From: Polyangiaceae bacterium
Lineage (GTDB): Bacteria > Myxococcota_A > Polyangia > Polyangiales > Polyangiaceae
Direction of reading: 5' to 3'
Length of the DNA stretch: 51,642 nucleotides
NCBI GenBank assembly: GCA_025353725.1
Contig: JANXOF010000006.1
Coordinates: forward strand, 1-51,642
A program made the translations under genes and the position numbers. The notes below the pieces were generated by a model. That model saw nothing but the letters and a program-made list of their open reading frames with translations, made no database searches and had not been told where the DNA came from. This document shows positions 9,401 through 17,752 of this stretch, one piece after another. How positions within the stretch are numbered: the stretch's first letter is position 1; each line of letters begins with the position of its first letter.

Positions 9401-10345
9401 GTCAGCCCTCCCCACCTTGTCGCTCTCGCGCGCGCCGCGTGCGTTCTCATGCAAGCAGGAAACTACCCTTCGGCCGACGATCTACTCCGAACGATAGACG
9501 CCGCCTTCGAGCCGTTGCGATCCGCAGGCGACGATCCGCGGTCGACCGCAAGCGTCTATCGAACGCGCGCCTACCGGGCTTCCGTCGCGGGAGACGCAGC
9601 CTCTGCGCTTTCCCTTTACAACGTCGCCATCGTTCAATTCGACAAAGCTGGAGACACGCGTTCCGCGTGCAGACATGTGGTTAGTGCCGCAGCGGCGTGT
9701 ATCGAGCTCGGGGCGTACGGGGACGCGGAACGCGCGCTCAACGACGCCCTCGTTTCTGCCGACCGCATGGGGCTATCGGGCGTAAGGGCCATCGCCGTTC
9801 ATCACATGGGCATGCTCATGTCGCGACTCGGCGAATCCGCCGCGGCTCTTGCGCTCGCCGACGAAGCCATCAAAGCGTTCAACTCGCAAGGGGATCACCG
9901 CATGGAGGGCGCGGCACGCATCTACCGCGCTCGCTTCGTCGCGACCGACGGAGAGCTCGACCGCGCACACGTCGAACTCAAAAGCACAATGCTCAACTTT
10001 GCCCTTACGAAGCCCACGCAAGCCTATGCACTCGCCATTCTCGCGCGCACTACGTTGAACGCCGGACGGCATGCCCTCGCGGAAGCACCGGCGCGTGAGG
10101 CGATGGAAATCGTCGACATCCTAGGCGGCGTAGAGGAGGGAGAATCGTACATTCGCTTAGCATTCGCGGAAGTCCTCCATGCCCTCGGGGATTACGACGC
10201 AGCCCGCGAGGCTATCGGAACCGCGCGCGTCCGCATTCTGGAGCGCACTTTGATGATTCACGACCCGACGTGGAGCGTGAGCTTCGTCGAATGCGTCGAC
10301 GAAAATGCGCGCACCTTAGAGCTCGCCCAGCGTTGGACGCTTTGA
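6416..10345 (+). CDS. Hybrid Ser/Thr protein kinase - STAND-like ATPase - TPR regulator
   Basis: 1309-residue cytoplasmic signalling protein. Residues about 12-275 are a eukaryotic-type kinase with catalytic Lys41, HRDIKPSN (Asp133), DFG at 153-155 and APE (PEQA) near 181. About 300-480 looks like a degenerate class III nucleotide-cyclase-like region (inference from pattern, catalytic residues not seen). A P-loop, APAGVGKS with Lys510, and Walker B VIVLEDLHWGD (Asp643) mark an AAA/STAND ATPase. The rest is helical TPR-like repeats to the end. No membrane segment. Such hybrids are a myxobacterial speciality; ligand and targets are unknown. The GTG start is 12 bp after the peroxiredoxin stop, and a TAAATT (6401-6406) could also give it its own start point. 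Confidence 0.88.
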   Translation: MVEPGTTLAARFEVERRVSAGGMSAVFCAYDTHLGGQAAIKVLYGRDAGEHKQRLYREARILEKLSHPGIVKHLAHGETADGMPYLAMEWVTGETLGRRLTRTGLTMGESVAMVTRIAESLSVTHSKGIIHRDIKPSNLLLRDTDLDRPTLIDFGIARMGLGASALTKTGVMLGTLGYMAPEQARGAKHLDARADVFALGAVLFKCLTGVPAFAGDDEIAILAKMLFETPPRLRELRKDAPPLLDNLLSRMLSRDPLLRPSDAGVVAAELAALGSLDTTGSYGAREASRHADIITRGEQRLVSVMAVASSPSSVQESMDDDGTWKDTKPLSARLAYAIHPFGAGLEALANGILVVTLPGRHSATDQATRAARCVLAMRTAAPEAIMVLATGRAELDARVPTGDAVDRALRMLEARPGDTSASASARPPIRIDGVTAGLLDTRFVVRTDGAGIELVSEQAAVDPGRMLLGKPTPCVGRERELVMLEGYFAECVADDVARVVLVTAPAGVGKSRLRYELLRTLHHRGDPHEVWTTRGDPMRAGSPFGLLAQILRAAAASHDGEPARVQREKLRARVGRHVAESEQARVTQFLAEVLSISMLEGADVQLRAARHDPRIMGDQMRRAFEDWLHAECTAQPIVIVLEDLHWGDLPSVTFIDAGLRAVQDKPLMVLALARPEVKDLFPELFAERGVHELRLKDLSKKASERLVRQVLGNFVTEPTVAQIVTTAAGNAFYLEELIRAVAAAAPGAPLGLPETVLSMVQARLGALEPEARRLLRAASVFGQTFWRGGVVALLAGQDGEAHVTAWLDELCLRESVTRREETRFHGEQEYVFRHAFIAEAAYSMLTDKDRSIGHKLAAEWLESVGESEAVVLAEHLARGGEPKRAIGFYRRAAAQALEGNDLEACLQRANAGMACGAEGEVLGRLALRKAEAHRWRGEHIAAKACAEQALKLLPRGGQRWFLAAGETVEASARLGDEGDLHRTVDELCEVGEQGTVSPPHLVALARAACVLMQAGNYPSADDLLRTIDAAFEPLRSAGDDPRSTASVYRTRAYRASVAGDAASALSLYNVAIVQFDKAGDTRSACRHVVSAAAACIELGAYGDAERALNDALVSADRMGLSGVRAIAVHHMGMLMSRLGESAAALALADEAIKAFNSQGDHRMEGAARIYRARFVATDGELDRAHVELKSTMLNFALTKPTQAYALAILARTTLNAGRHALAEAPAREAMEIVDILGGVEEGESYIRLAFAEVLHALGDYDAAREAIGTARVRILERTLMIHDPTWSVSFVECVDENARTLELAQRWTL

Positions 10346-10405
10346 AGCGACTCGGCGCGTGTTGAACACGTGGCTTACGCGAAGCCGAGCAAATTGAGCG
10401 ATGTT

Positions 10406-10414
10406 TGCTAGGGT
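10406..10414 (+). promoter_or_regulatory. Extended -10 (TGCTAGGGT) before ribA
   Basis: TGN-TAGGGT ends 7 nt before ATG 10422 and there is no Shine-Dalgarno sequence in between. The same spacing and near-identical motif precede the GNAT remnant at 51163. This favours ATG 10422 over the ATG at 10401, which lies upstream of the element. Confidence 0.5.
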
Positions 10415-10421
10415 GCGGCCC

Positions 10422-11195
10422 ATGACGCTTCCGTGCACCGCGACGCTCACCCCGGTTCGAGCCTTGGTGGACCTCGTCGAGCGTGACAAGGAGCACGATT
10501 GCGACGGCTTTGGAGCCCACGCCATCTGCGTCAAAGTCGACGCGGTGGCGGATCTCCCGACACGCTTCGGACGGTTTCGAATCGTCGCATTCTGGAACAA
10601 CCGTGATGGGAAGGAACATATCGCCCTCGTTCACGGGGACGTGCTCGGGGCGGAAAACGTCGTCACTCGACTCCATTCCGAGTGCCTGACGGGCGACGCA
10701 CTCGGTTCGCTTCGCTGTGATTGTCGCGACCAGCTCGGTGTCGCACTCGAGCGCATTGCGGCAGAGCCGTGCGGCATTCTTCTTTACCTTCGCCAAGAAG
10801 GGCGCGGAATCGGACTTTTGAACAAGGTGCGTGCCTATTCACTTCAAGATAGCGGACTGGACACTGTCGATGCCAACCTCGCGCTCGGGTTTCGCGACGA
10901 CGAGCGTGACTACGCGGTCGCGGCTCACGCACTCGCGAGCCTCACCGTAAAGTCGGTCCAGCTCCTGACGAACAATCCCAAAAAAGTGACCGAGCTCGAA
11001 CGCTATGGAATTACAGTTACCGCCCGTATTCCTCACGTGATTCCTGCGAACGAACACAACCGATTTTACCTCGAGACGAAGGCCAATCGCTCGGGCCATT
11101 TCATCGACTTGGACGGAAAACCTCACGTTGCTGAGCAAGGCGACCCGGTTGTCGTGGCTTCCCCATTTACACCGAAACGAGTAACGACCGAATGA
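10422..11195 (+). CDS. ribA: GTP cyclohydrolase II
   Basis: First committed step of riboflavin synthesis: GTP to 2,5-diamino-6-ribosylamino-pyrimidinone phosphate with release of formate and diphosphate. The zinc site HSECLTGDALGSLRCDC has Cys88, Cys99 and Cys101 with the family spacing of 11 and 2, and LRQEGRGIGLLNK is the classic catalytic loop. The C-terminal LLTNNPKKVTELERYGI is also diagnostic. It is a stand-alone enzyme, not fused to a RibB domain, with about 50 extra N-terminal residues compared with E. coli RibA. The stop overlaps the next start (ATGA), so a membrane protein is translationally coupled to it. Confidence 0.94.
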   Translation: MTLPCTATLTPVRALVDLVERDKEHDCDGFGAHAICVKVDAVADLPTRFGRFRIVAFWNNRDGKEHIALVHGDVLGAENVVTRLHSECLTGDALGSLRCDCRDQLGVALERIAAEPCGILLYLRQEGRGIGLLNKVRAYSLQDSGLDTVDANLALGFRDDERDYAVAAHALASLTVKSVQLLTNNPKKVTELERYGITVTARIPHVIPANEHNRFYLETKANRSGHFIDLDGKPHVAEQGDPVVVASPFTPKRVTTE

Positions 11196-11530
11196 TGATT
11201 GTCGAGATTGCCCGCACCTACTTGTTTGTCTTCGGCGCACTTACGATCGCTGGCGGTATCACAGGGTTTGTAAAAGCGAAGAGCCATCCGTCGCTGATTG
11301 CGGGCGGGATCTCAGGCGCGGCCCTCATCGTCGCTGGATTTTTGGTCGGCGCGCGCGAGCGCCCGCTCGCCGGACTTGCGCTGGGAATGATTCTCTCGAT
11401 GTCACTCGCAGGGCGATTCATCGGGGCCTACAAAAAGAGCGGAAAATTCATGCCCGCGGGTCTTATGTCGGTGCTCGGGATGACCGGGATCGTCGTCACG
11501 ATTCTCGCACTCGTCCTGCCCGGCGCATGA
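11192..11530 (+). CDS. TMEM14 / UPF0136-like small membrane protein
   Basis: 112 residues with four hydrophobic segments (about 7-27, 33-52, 56-75 and 88-110) and the Gly-rich pattern of the TMEM14 family: GALTIAGGITGFVKAKSHPS then LIAGGISGAALIVAGFL. Eukaryotic TMEM14 proteins are mitochondrial inner-membrane proteins linked to haem precursor or lipid handling; the bacterial members have no settled function. The gene overlaps ribA by 4 bp upstream and the sulfatase-like gene by 4 bp downstream, so all three are probably one transcript with coupled translation. Whether it moves a flavin-related compound is speculation. Confidence 0.82.
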   Translation: MMIVEIARTYLFVFGALTIAGGITGFVKAKSHPSLIAGGISGAALIVAGFLVGARERPLAGLALGMILSMSLAGRFIGAYKKSGKFMPAGLMSVLGMTGIVVTILALVLPGA

Positions 11531-12936
11531 GCCATTGTCGCGCGACCGCCTACGTTCTCGTGGCGGGCTTGGCGTGCGTTTCGTGCTCCAAGCGCGCTTC
11601 CTTTCAAGAGTCGGAGCGCCAGGCCGAACCGACGTCCTCATCCAGGTCGCCTCGCGAACGTGGGCTCGACGGAGCTGTTGGGCCTGCGCGTGGACTCGAC
11701 GCCGACGCCAACATCCTTCCAAGCGACGCGCGTGTTGGGTCGTGGAATATCCTTCTCATCAGCATCGACAGCCTGCGCGCGGATATGCCGTGGGCAGGGT
11801 ATTCGCGCCCGATAGCCCCTCGCCTCACGTCGCTACACGCGCAATCGATCTCCTACAGTCACGCGTACGCAACCTCCTCGTTTACGTCAAAAAGCATCGC
11901 AGGAATACTTAGTGGGCGCTATCCCTCGGAACTCCTCCGTACCGGCAATTTCTTCACAAAGTACCTCGCACCGTCTGAATTCATATGCACTTCACTCGCA
12001 GCGCAAAACGTCCCGTGCGTTGCTGCCCACGCACACGCCTACTTCGGTAAAGGTCAATCCGGTTTTGAATCTGGGTTTCAATCTTGGAAGCTCGTACCGA
12101 ACATCGCGTTCAACTACCAAACAGATCCGTACATCACTAGCGACAGACTAACCACGCTAGGTATAGAGATGCTCGGGCAGCTCGCGCAATCTTCGAGCAA
12201 CGGAAAGCCGTTCTTCGCATGGCTACACTATATGGATCCCCACGACGAATACCAGAGCCACAAGGAGAGCCCCCACTTCGGGACCCGGCCGCGCGATCTC
12301 TACGATGAGGAGGTATTTTTCTCGGATCTTTCGATTGGCAAACTACTTGATTTCGTCAACGCTCAACCATGGTCCGCGCGAACCGCCATCATCGTCACGG
12401 CGGACCACGGCGAGGCTTTCGGGGAGCACGGTGTAACGCGTCACGCGCACGAACTCTGGGAGGAATTGATCCACGTCCCGCTCTTCTTTTTCGTCCCGGG
12501 GCGGGCCGCGCGCGTCATCGAGGCTCCGCGTGGACATGTTGACCTAGCGCCCACGTTCGTGGAGTGGCTAGGCGCGACGCCTATTCAAGACCTGCAGGGC
12601 GGAAGCCTGTCCCCTGAAGTAGGAGGTGCTGTCGCTCCCTTACGCGACGTGATCTCGGACTTGCCGGAAGACGAGTACAATGAGCGGCGGCGCGCTCTCA
12701 TTCATTCTTCGCTGTCGCCGGCGGGCGCCCAAACCTTGTTCAAGCTCATCGCATACGGTGCTGATACGCGTTTTTCCCTCTACAATCTCACGGAAGATCC
12801 GAAGGAAGCCACAGACCTCGTGCGCCAGCAGCCTTCGCTCTTCGCCGAGATGCGCACTCTCTACCGCGAAGCGTCAGCGCGCATAAAGGACATCCCGCCC
12901 CGAGGCGGGATACCTTCGCACGCGCGCAAAGATTAG
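11527..12936 (+). CDS. Sulfatase-fold lipoprotein with Thr instead of the formylglycine Cys/Ser
   Basis: 469 residues of the alkaline phosphatase/sulfatase superfamily. The N-terminus is an export signal ending in a Cys-containing region (GLACVSC), so it is likely a lipoprotein although the lipobox is poor. The metal site is recognisable: LLISIDSLRAD (Asp81) and VTADHGEAFGEHG in the C-terminal half. At the nucleophile position the usual C/S-x-P-S-R is replaced by TSSFTSKSIAGILSGRYP, aligning Thr120 with the residue that true sulfatases convert to formylglycine. Thr is the nucleophile in related phosphoethanolamine transferases and phosphodiesterases, so the substrate may be a phosphoester. 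Envelope-located. The ATG overlaps the TMEM14-like stop. Confidence 0.82.
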   Translation: MSHCRATAYVLVAGLACVSCSKRASFQESERQAEPTSSSRSPRERGLDGAVGPARGLDADANILPSDARVGSWNILLISIDSLRADMPWAGYSRPIAPRLTSLHAQSISYSHAYATSSFTSKSIAGILSGRYPSELLRTGNFFTKYLAPSEFICTSLAAQNVPCVAAHAHAYFGKGQSGFESGFQSWKLVPNIAFNYQTDPYITSDRLTTLGIEMLGQLAQSSSNGKPFFAWLHYMDPHDEYQSHKESPHFGTRPRDLYDEEVFFSDLSIGKLLDFVNAQPWSARTAIIVTADHGEAFGEHGVTRHAHELWEELIHVPLFFFVPGRAARVIEAPRGHVDLAPTFVEWLGATPIQDLQGGSLSPEVGGAVAPLRDVISDLPEDEYNERRRALIHSSLSPAGAQTLFKLIAYGADTRFSLYNLTEDPKEATDLVRQQPSLFAEMRTLYREASARIKDIPPRGGIPSHARKD

Positions 12937-12971
12937 CATAACGACTTTGAGGTGACGGGCGAGGACCGAGA

Positions 12972-12990
12972 GGGCGTTAGCGTCACGCCC
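12972..12990. terminator. Hairpin between convergent genes
   Basis: GGGCGT and ACGCCC form a 6-bp GC-rich stem with a 7-nt loop, 36 bp after the sulfatase-like stop and about 80 bp before the DUF2171 stop on the other strand. TT follows but no long T-run, so it is a modest terminator candidate. Confidence 0.4.
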
Positions 12991-13073
12991 TTCCGGTACT
13001 CCTTCGCTTCGTCTCCCGTTTATGCCAATCTGGCTTCAGCTATGCTGAGTCGACGGGACGAAACCCAATAGCT

Positions 13074-13313
13074 CTATTCGGCGGACCCGCCTGGAGACGT
13101 TGTCCAAGCCTTCATGATCGCATCGCCTGGGCGATCCATGTGCACCTTGTCATCGACCGTCTTAACCCAGTCGAGTGGAATGTAGTGGTGCTCGCCCTTG
13201 GCGTCCTTCGTGAGCTTTAGCTTGTTGCCTTCGACGTGGTCGACTTTCGCAAACTGCTTGTCCTTCGAGCAAACAACGGGCATTTGGGGTCGAATCTGAG
13301 CTGGATTAATCAT
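13074..13313 (-). CDS. DUF2171 domain protein
   Basis: 79-residue protein that is almost entirely one DUF2171 domain: PQMPVVCSKDKQFAKVDHVE, then KLKLTKDAKGEHHYIPLDWV and VDDKVHMDRPG. The family has a PRC-barrel-like shape and is found in soil bacteria, often near stress genes; its role is unknown. The start is well supported by GGAGGT about 9 nt upstream on the minus strand. It follows the large ATPase-TPR gene on the same strand after 115 bp and may be cotranscribed with it. Confidence 0.85.
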   Translation of the reverse strand: MINPAQIRPQMPVVCSKDKQFAKVDHVEGNKLKLTKDAKGEHHYIPLDWVKTVDDKVHMDRPGDAIMKAWTTSPGGSAE

Positions 13314-13428
13314 ATCGAATACCTCCTAGTAGGGACGACCACCAAGCTGCAACGTGTATGCCTATCCCACCTCGACCATCTTTCGCGATCGTGGGTCGCA
13401 ACGGCCAGACGCCGCGCATCTCGTGAGC

Positions 13429-16191
13429 TCACGGAAGGCTCTTAGGTACTCCGGACCCGTGGGTACACCCTTTGATTTTAGCCAGTTTCGCACGGGCAAC
13501 GATATCTTGTGCACGTTTCGCAAATTGCTCGGCTTCCGCCAAGGCAGCCGCGTCATTCCGGACATCTGGGGAAGATCGCAACACCGTGGCATAGACGCTA
13601 CAACTCCTCGCGAGTTCCACGTCGTTACCAATTTCCTCGAACACCCAAATGGATTGGAGAAGATGCGTGCGCGCGCTCAGTGCGCTATCGGCCTCAGCAA
13701 CACCGGACGTCACCCGAGCAGACGCTATCTCTCCCAACGTGCGAAGCGCGACTCCTAACTGCACCTTGCACTGCAGCGTGCGAAAAATGTCGACGGCTCG
13801 CGTCGCGTCGCGGTGGGCACGAGCCGTTGCCCGCTGCGCGAGGTGCGCCTCGCTCAGGACGCGAAGCGCCTCACCCAGACCGAGCTTGTCGCCGAGTTCT
13901 TCGGCAATCGTGACGGCATGACCGAGGTGATGAACGGCTTGCGCAGGGTTACCAAGTCGTAGTTCGGTCGCTCCAAGATTCGTCAGAACAAGAACGAGGC
14001 GCCGTCGGCTACCGGATTCGTTCGCCACCTCGCGGGCCTCGAGAAAGAGCGTCAGCGCGCGCGCATCGTCGTGCTGGTCCTGAGCCACCGTGCCCAAATT
14101 GTTGAGGGAAACGGCAACGCCAACAAGGTCGGCTATCTCACGCCGAATGCGCAACGACTGCTCGAATGCGTCGAGTGCGAGTTTGAACTGGCCCGAGTCC
14201 TGGTAAACAAGGCCAAGGTTGTTGAGCGAACGCGCGATCGAGCGGCGATCGCCTAGCTTGCGACGCGCAGTCAGGCCGCGCTGGGTTGCTTGAAGGGCAA
14301 GCGAATGGTTGCCCCGAAGCAACCAGAGCTTTCCGATGTCGTCGGCCGTAGAGGCTACGCCGGCATCGCTCTTTACATCTTCGAATAACGCAAGCGCGGA
14401 TTCGAGATGTTGCTGAGCCTCATCGAGACGACCCGTATCACGGTAGAGGCGACCGATGCGCGTGTGCGCGGCAGCTCCCTCCGATCTGAGGTTAAGACGA
14501 TAAGCCCGGACCAGCATTTCATTGAAGGCATCGAGCGCCTCGTCGTTCTTACCCAAAACGTGGAGAACGTCACCGTAGTTGTGCAGCGCGCGGAGTTGCT
14601 GTTCGGTCGACCCCTCTGCGCCGTCGCGCAAGAGTCCAAGGCCCTTTATATAGTATTCGGAAGCCTTCGCTGTAGCGTGGCGCGAACGGGCGAGATCTGC
14701 GGCATCGAGAAATGTTGCGGCGGCCTGAACGACGAGGGAAGCGCTCGACTGATGGCGCGCTAACTGGCCAAGGTGCTCTTCGTGGGTGCGAACAGCCGGC
14801 TTGAAAGAAAGCCAATCCGCGACTGCCTTGTGAAAGCGGATGGCCTGACCGCGTGGGAGGAGCGCGAGAAGCGTCTCGCGCTCGAGATTGTGCTTGAAGG
14901 CGAACTCCTCCTCGTCCGGGAACGTGCTGTCCGGCAGCGTAAGAATGTAATCGCGCTCGCGAAGCTCCTTCAATGTCGCGCGAATCGCCGCGTCGTCCGT
15001 GACGGAGCCGCGGGTCCACATGTCTGGGGCGCTCGCGTCGAGGCGCGCGATCGAGAGGAGCCCACCCATCCAAAACACGCTGCCCATGGTCGCTGCACGC
15101 TCAAGAACATCGCGCTCATCGGCACTCAGCGCCGAAATTCGTGCTTGAACGGCATCGACAACGGTAAGTGGGAGACGCACCTCGGAAAGCCTTTCGGCGT
15201 GCACGCTCCACGTCTCGGGCTCGGCGAATTCGTCTCTAACCTGAAGGACGTTATGGTCTCGAAAGACGGAAACCATGCGTTCGAGAAGTGCCGGATTGCC
15301 ACCGGCCAACGTGACCGCCGCGTCGACCAGCTCCGCAACGCCTTCGGCGCCACCGCATGGCGCGAGGAGCGAGATCATCACGCGCGCCGCATCGGAGTCG
15401 TTCAGTGGCTCGAGATCGACGAGCCTATGGCGAGACCCGCCGGCTTTGGCCCAACCGCCTTGCGTGGCAAGAAGCTCGGGCCGCGCGAGGCAGAGGATCA
15501 AAACGGGTCCGACTAGGCTGTCGATCAGATGCTCGATGAGCGCCAGCGATTCGCGCGCCGCGACGTGAAGATCATCGAAAAGGAGGACGATCGGCGACTC
15601 GGCAACACCGACGGATCGGCTGACGCCACCCACCGCCGTCTCTGGTCGACGCGCGTCGGTCTCGATAAACTGCGTGAGCACGGAGCGGCGGAGCAGACTC
15701 ATCGCGGCCGCGTCGTCACGTACCGCATCGACGAGCGGTGACGAGGTGAACTCAAGGTGCATGAGTTGGCCGAGAAACATGCAGATATCATCCACTTGGC
15801 GATCCTGAAGGACGGCGCTCACGTGCTGGCGGACCTGAGCCCTGGCCGCATCATCATCGACTCCCTCAACGATGCCAAAGCGCGCGCGGAGGATGAGCGA
15901 GAACACCCCATAGGCCCCACTCCCTTCCCGTGCCGAGCCGCGGAAGACGCGCGGTGCACCCCGCTCGTTCGACAGCCGCTTCGAGAGAAAATCGCGAACC
16001 AAACGCGTCTTTCCGACCCCGTTTGCGCCGAGGAGCGTCACCACCCGCGGCTTGCCGTGGTCGCGCACGTCCTGGAGCGACTGTTCGAGAACCTGAATTT
16101 CGGCGACGCGGCCAACGAGTGCCGCCCGGCGGTCAATCGTCCCGAAGCCCGGAGGGATAACGCTAACAGGTTCGCTCTTGCCGGAATCCAA
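13429..16191 (-). CDS. STAND-type ATPase with TPR repeats (no kinase domain)
   Basis: 920-residue regulator-like protein. It opens with a short tail, then the ATPase: VGRVAEIQVLEQSL, Walker A GANGVGKT with Lys61, and Walker B PIVLLFDDLHV near 220. A helical linker follows, and about 500 to 850 consists of TPR units, seen clearly as repeated A-SLNNLG-VYQDSG-, ALDAFEQSLRI and similar. Layout and motifs match the C-terminal two thirds of the kinase hybrid at 6416-10345, so the two are probable paralogues; here no kinase or DNA-binding domain is attached. Start is TTG at 16191, since no ATG or GTG precedes the conserved region; this is uncertain. Ligand and partner unknown. Confidence 0.82.
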   Translation of the reverse strand: MDSGKSEPVSVIPPGFGTIDRRAALVGRVAEIQVLEQSLQDVRDHGKPRVVTLLGANGVGKTRLVRDFLSKRLSNERGAPRVFRGSAREGSGAYGVFSLILRARFGIVEGVDDDAARAQVRQHVSAVLQDRQVDDICMFLGQLMHLEFTSSPLVDAVRDDAAAMSLLRRSVLTQFIETDARRPETAVGGVSRSVGVAESPIVLLFDDLHVAARESLALIEHLIDSLVGPVLILCLARPELLATQGGWAKAGGSRHRLVDLEPLNDSDAARVMISLLAPCGGAEGVAELVDAAVTLAGGNPALLERMVSVFRDHNVLQVRDEFAEPETWSVHAERLSEVRLPLTVVDAVQARISALSADERDVLERAATMGSVFWMGGLLSIARLDASAPDMWTRGSVTDDAAIRATLKELRERDYILTLPDSTFPDEEEFAFKHNLERETLLALLPRGQAIRFHKAVADWLSFKPAVRTHEEHLGQLARHQSSASLVVQAAATFLDAADLARSRHATAKASEYYIKGLGLLRDGAEGSTEQQLRALHNYGDVLHVLGKNDEALDAFNEMLVRAYRLNLRSEGAAAHTRIGRLYRDTGRLDEAQQHLESALALFEDVKSDAGVASTADDIGKLWLLRGNHSLALQATQRGLTARRKLGDRRSIARSLNNLGLVYQDSGQFKLALDAFEQSLRIRREIADLVGVAVSLNNLGTVAQDQHDDARALTLFLEAREVANESGSRRRLVLVLTNLGATELRLGNPAQAVHHLGHAVTIAEELGDKLGLGEALRVLSEAHLAQRATARAHRDATRAVDIFRTLQCKVQLGVALRTLGEIASARVTSGVAEADSALSARTHLLQSIWVFEEIGNDVELARSCSVYATVLRSSPDVRNDAAALAEAEQFAKRAQDIVARAKLAKIKGCTHGSGVPKSLP

Positions 16192-16207
16192 GGGAGAACT
16201 ATACCCC

Positions 16208-16235
16208 GACCTTCGCCTCGCGGAACCCGCGTTAG
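16208..16235 (+). repeat. 28-bp direct repeat, copy 1
   Basis: Identical to 18132-18159 at 25 of 28 positions in the same orientation. It lies just upstream of the ATPase-TPR start, and the two copies bracket the decayed M4 protease. Contains a small CGCGG/CCGCG stem (16220-16232). The following bases 16236-16451 hold nothing else I recognise. Confidence 0.6.
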
Positions 16236-16451
16236 CTAAGCCAACCTTTCAAACGTCGGGGCAGGCGCGGCCCACGACGTGCCGTCATGCCGTCATGGGG
16301 GCCTAAAGGCCTTGGGCCAGACGTCGAAGTTGCAGCGGTCCGTTTGTCCATGTCGTACCTTCAGGAAGGCGTCAGGTTCGAGCGATAACGCGCACGGCGC
16401 GCGCCGCTTTCGGAGCCCGGGCGCTCGCGTGCCGATTGCGTCCCCCTTTGC

Positions 16452-17752
16452 ATGAAAGCGCAAGTGACCCGATGCGTTGTCGCGATGGCGCTCATCCCGG
16501 CGTGTGCCGCGAACTCCGACTCCGGCGACGAACAGGCTACGGACTTCGCCGCACTCGAAAAGGAGTCGGGGACGACGTGGACCGACCTGAGAGAACCCGA
16601 ATCAGGTTCGCTGAGTCTCCTCCTACCGATAGGCACTCCGCACGCGCTCGACGGCGCCGCGGAGGATCCCGGAAAGGCCGTGGTCGCCTTCTTGTTGCGG
16701 CATGCTCGCGTTTTTGAACCGGCAGGAGCGTTGGCGATCGAACTCGCATCGGTCACGCAAGGAGCGCTTAGAGACACGCACCTTCGACTCCAGCAGAACG
16801 TGCGCGGCGCCCTCGTCGAGGGCGGAGAGATCCACGTCCACCTAAATCGGAATCGTTCCGTCGACTACGTTAACGGAAGATACGTTTCGCGCCTACACGA
16901 CTTTGACGTGACGCCGCGTTTGAGCCCCCTCGCTGCCGAATCAGCGTCGCGTGTGGCGTTCGTTTCCGATCGAAATGGCGTCGATCGTGCGCAAGTGAAG
17001 ACGCTAGAGTTCCCCTCACTACTCGTGATGTTCCGCGAGCAAGACGGGGAACCAACATTGGCGTACCGAAGTGTCGTCGGACTCAGCACGAAGGATGCCT
17101 CTACGGTCTACATCGACGCCGCGACGGGGCGACGGCACGCACTTCTGCGGCAGATAGACGACTCACGGGAACAGGAGCACGTGTATTTTCGCACGAGTCT
17201 GACAACGCGGCGCTCACTCGCACGTTCCCCGCGAGGTCGACAGAAAACGGCGAATTCGTGATGATATCCGAACGCCGTGACGGTCTCCCTCTGGTCGAGA
17301 CGCGAGGGTACCTCGGAGACGGGAATCCTGGAGAGGTTGTAAGGAGTGCCAGTCTAGACCGCGGGTGGGACGAAACCGCTAAGTACGATAAGGGCGCAGC
17401 CGTCGATGCCCAAGCCAATGCTGACGCTATCGTGCGTTAATGCCAAACCAGGTTCGGACGAAATTCGATGGATGGCCGCGGGGGGCCGGTCGTATCTCTT
17501 GTGCATTTTGGCAGCACGAACGCGGGCTACAACACGCTCGAAGGAACGATGTACTTTGGAAGCGGCGGTTACGTGTTGGGTCGACCAACCAGCGGTATCG
17601 TGACAAATGCCTGGTACCTCATGACTTTTGGAAGAACGAATTCCGTTTCAAAACATCGCGCTCGTTGCGGCCTCGGCGTTCATATCGCCGAAGACATTTG
17701 GTACAATACCGTCGACCTGCTCTGCGAAGGCGAGGCGCTACTCCGGTCCTAG
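16452..17752 (+). pseudogene. M4 (thermolysin-like) metalloprotease, decayed and missing the catalytic core
   Basis: Remnant of a secreted zinc protease. ATG 16452 gives an export signal with a lipobox-like IPAC (Cys18), then FTP/PepSY-type propeptide sequence up to DASTVYIDAATGRR. Three lesions follow. Near 17190-17203 the frame changes: the protein-like reading continues as SDNAALTRTFPARSTENGEF in another frame. At 17438-17440 TAA interrupts that frame exactly where family members have Tyr before TRFGRNSMDGRGGPVVSLVH. Around 17575-17600 the text jumps from GYNTLEGTMYFGSGGYV to a C-terminal M4 segment, TSGIVTNAWYLMTFGRTNSV then AEDIWYNTV. The whole HExxH...E zinc region between them is absent. 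The C-terminus is also cut short. Inactive with high likelihood. Confidence 0.82.

Noticed and set aside
14773-15516. Open frame opposite the ATPase-TPR gene
   Set aside because: No domain or start signal; the minus-strand gene has Walker motifs and TPR repeats through this region.
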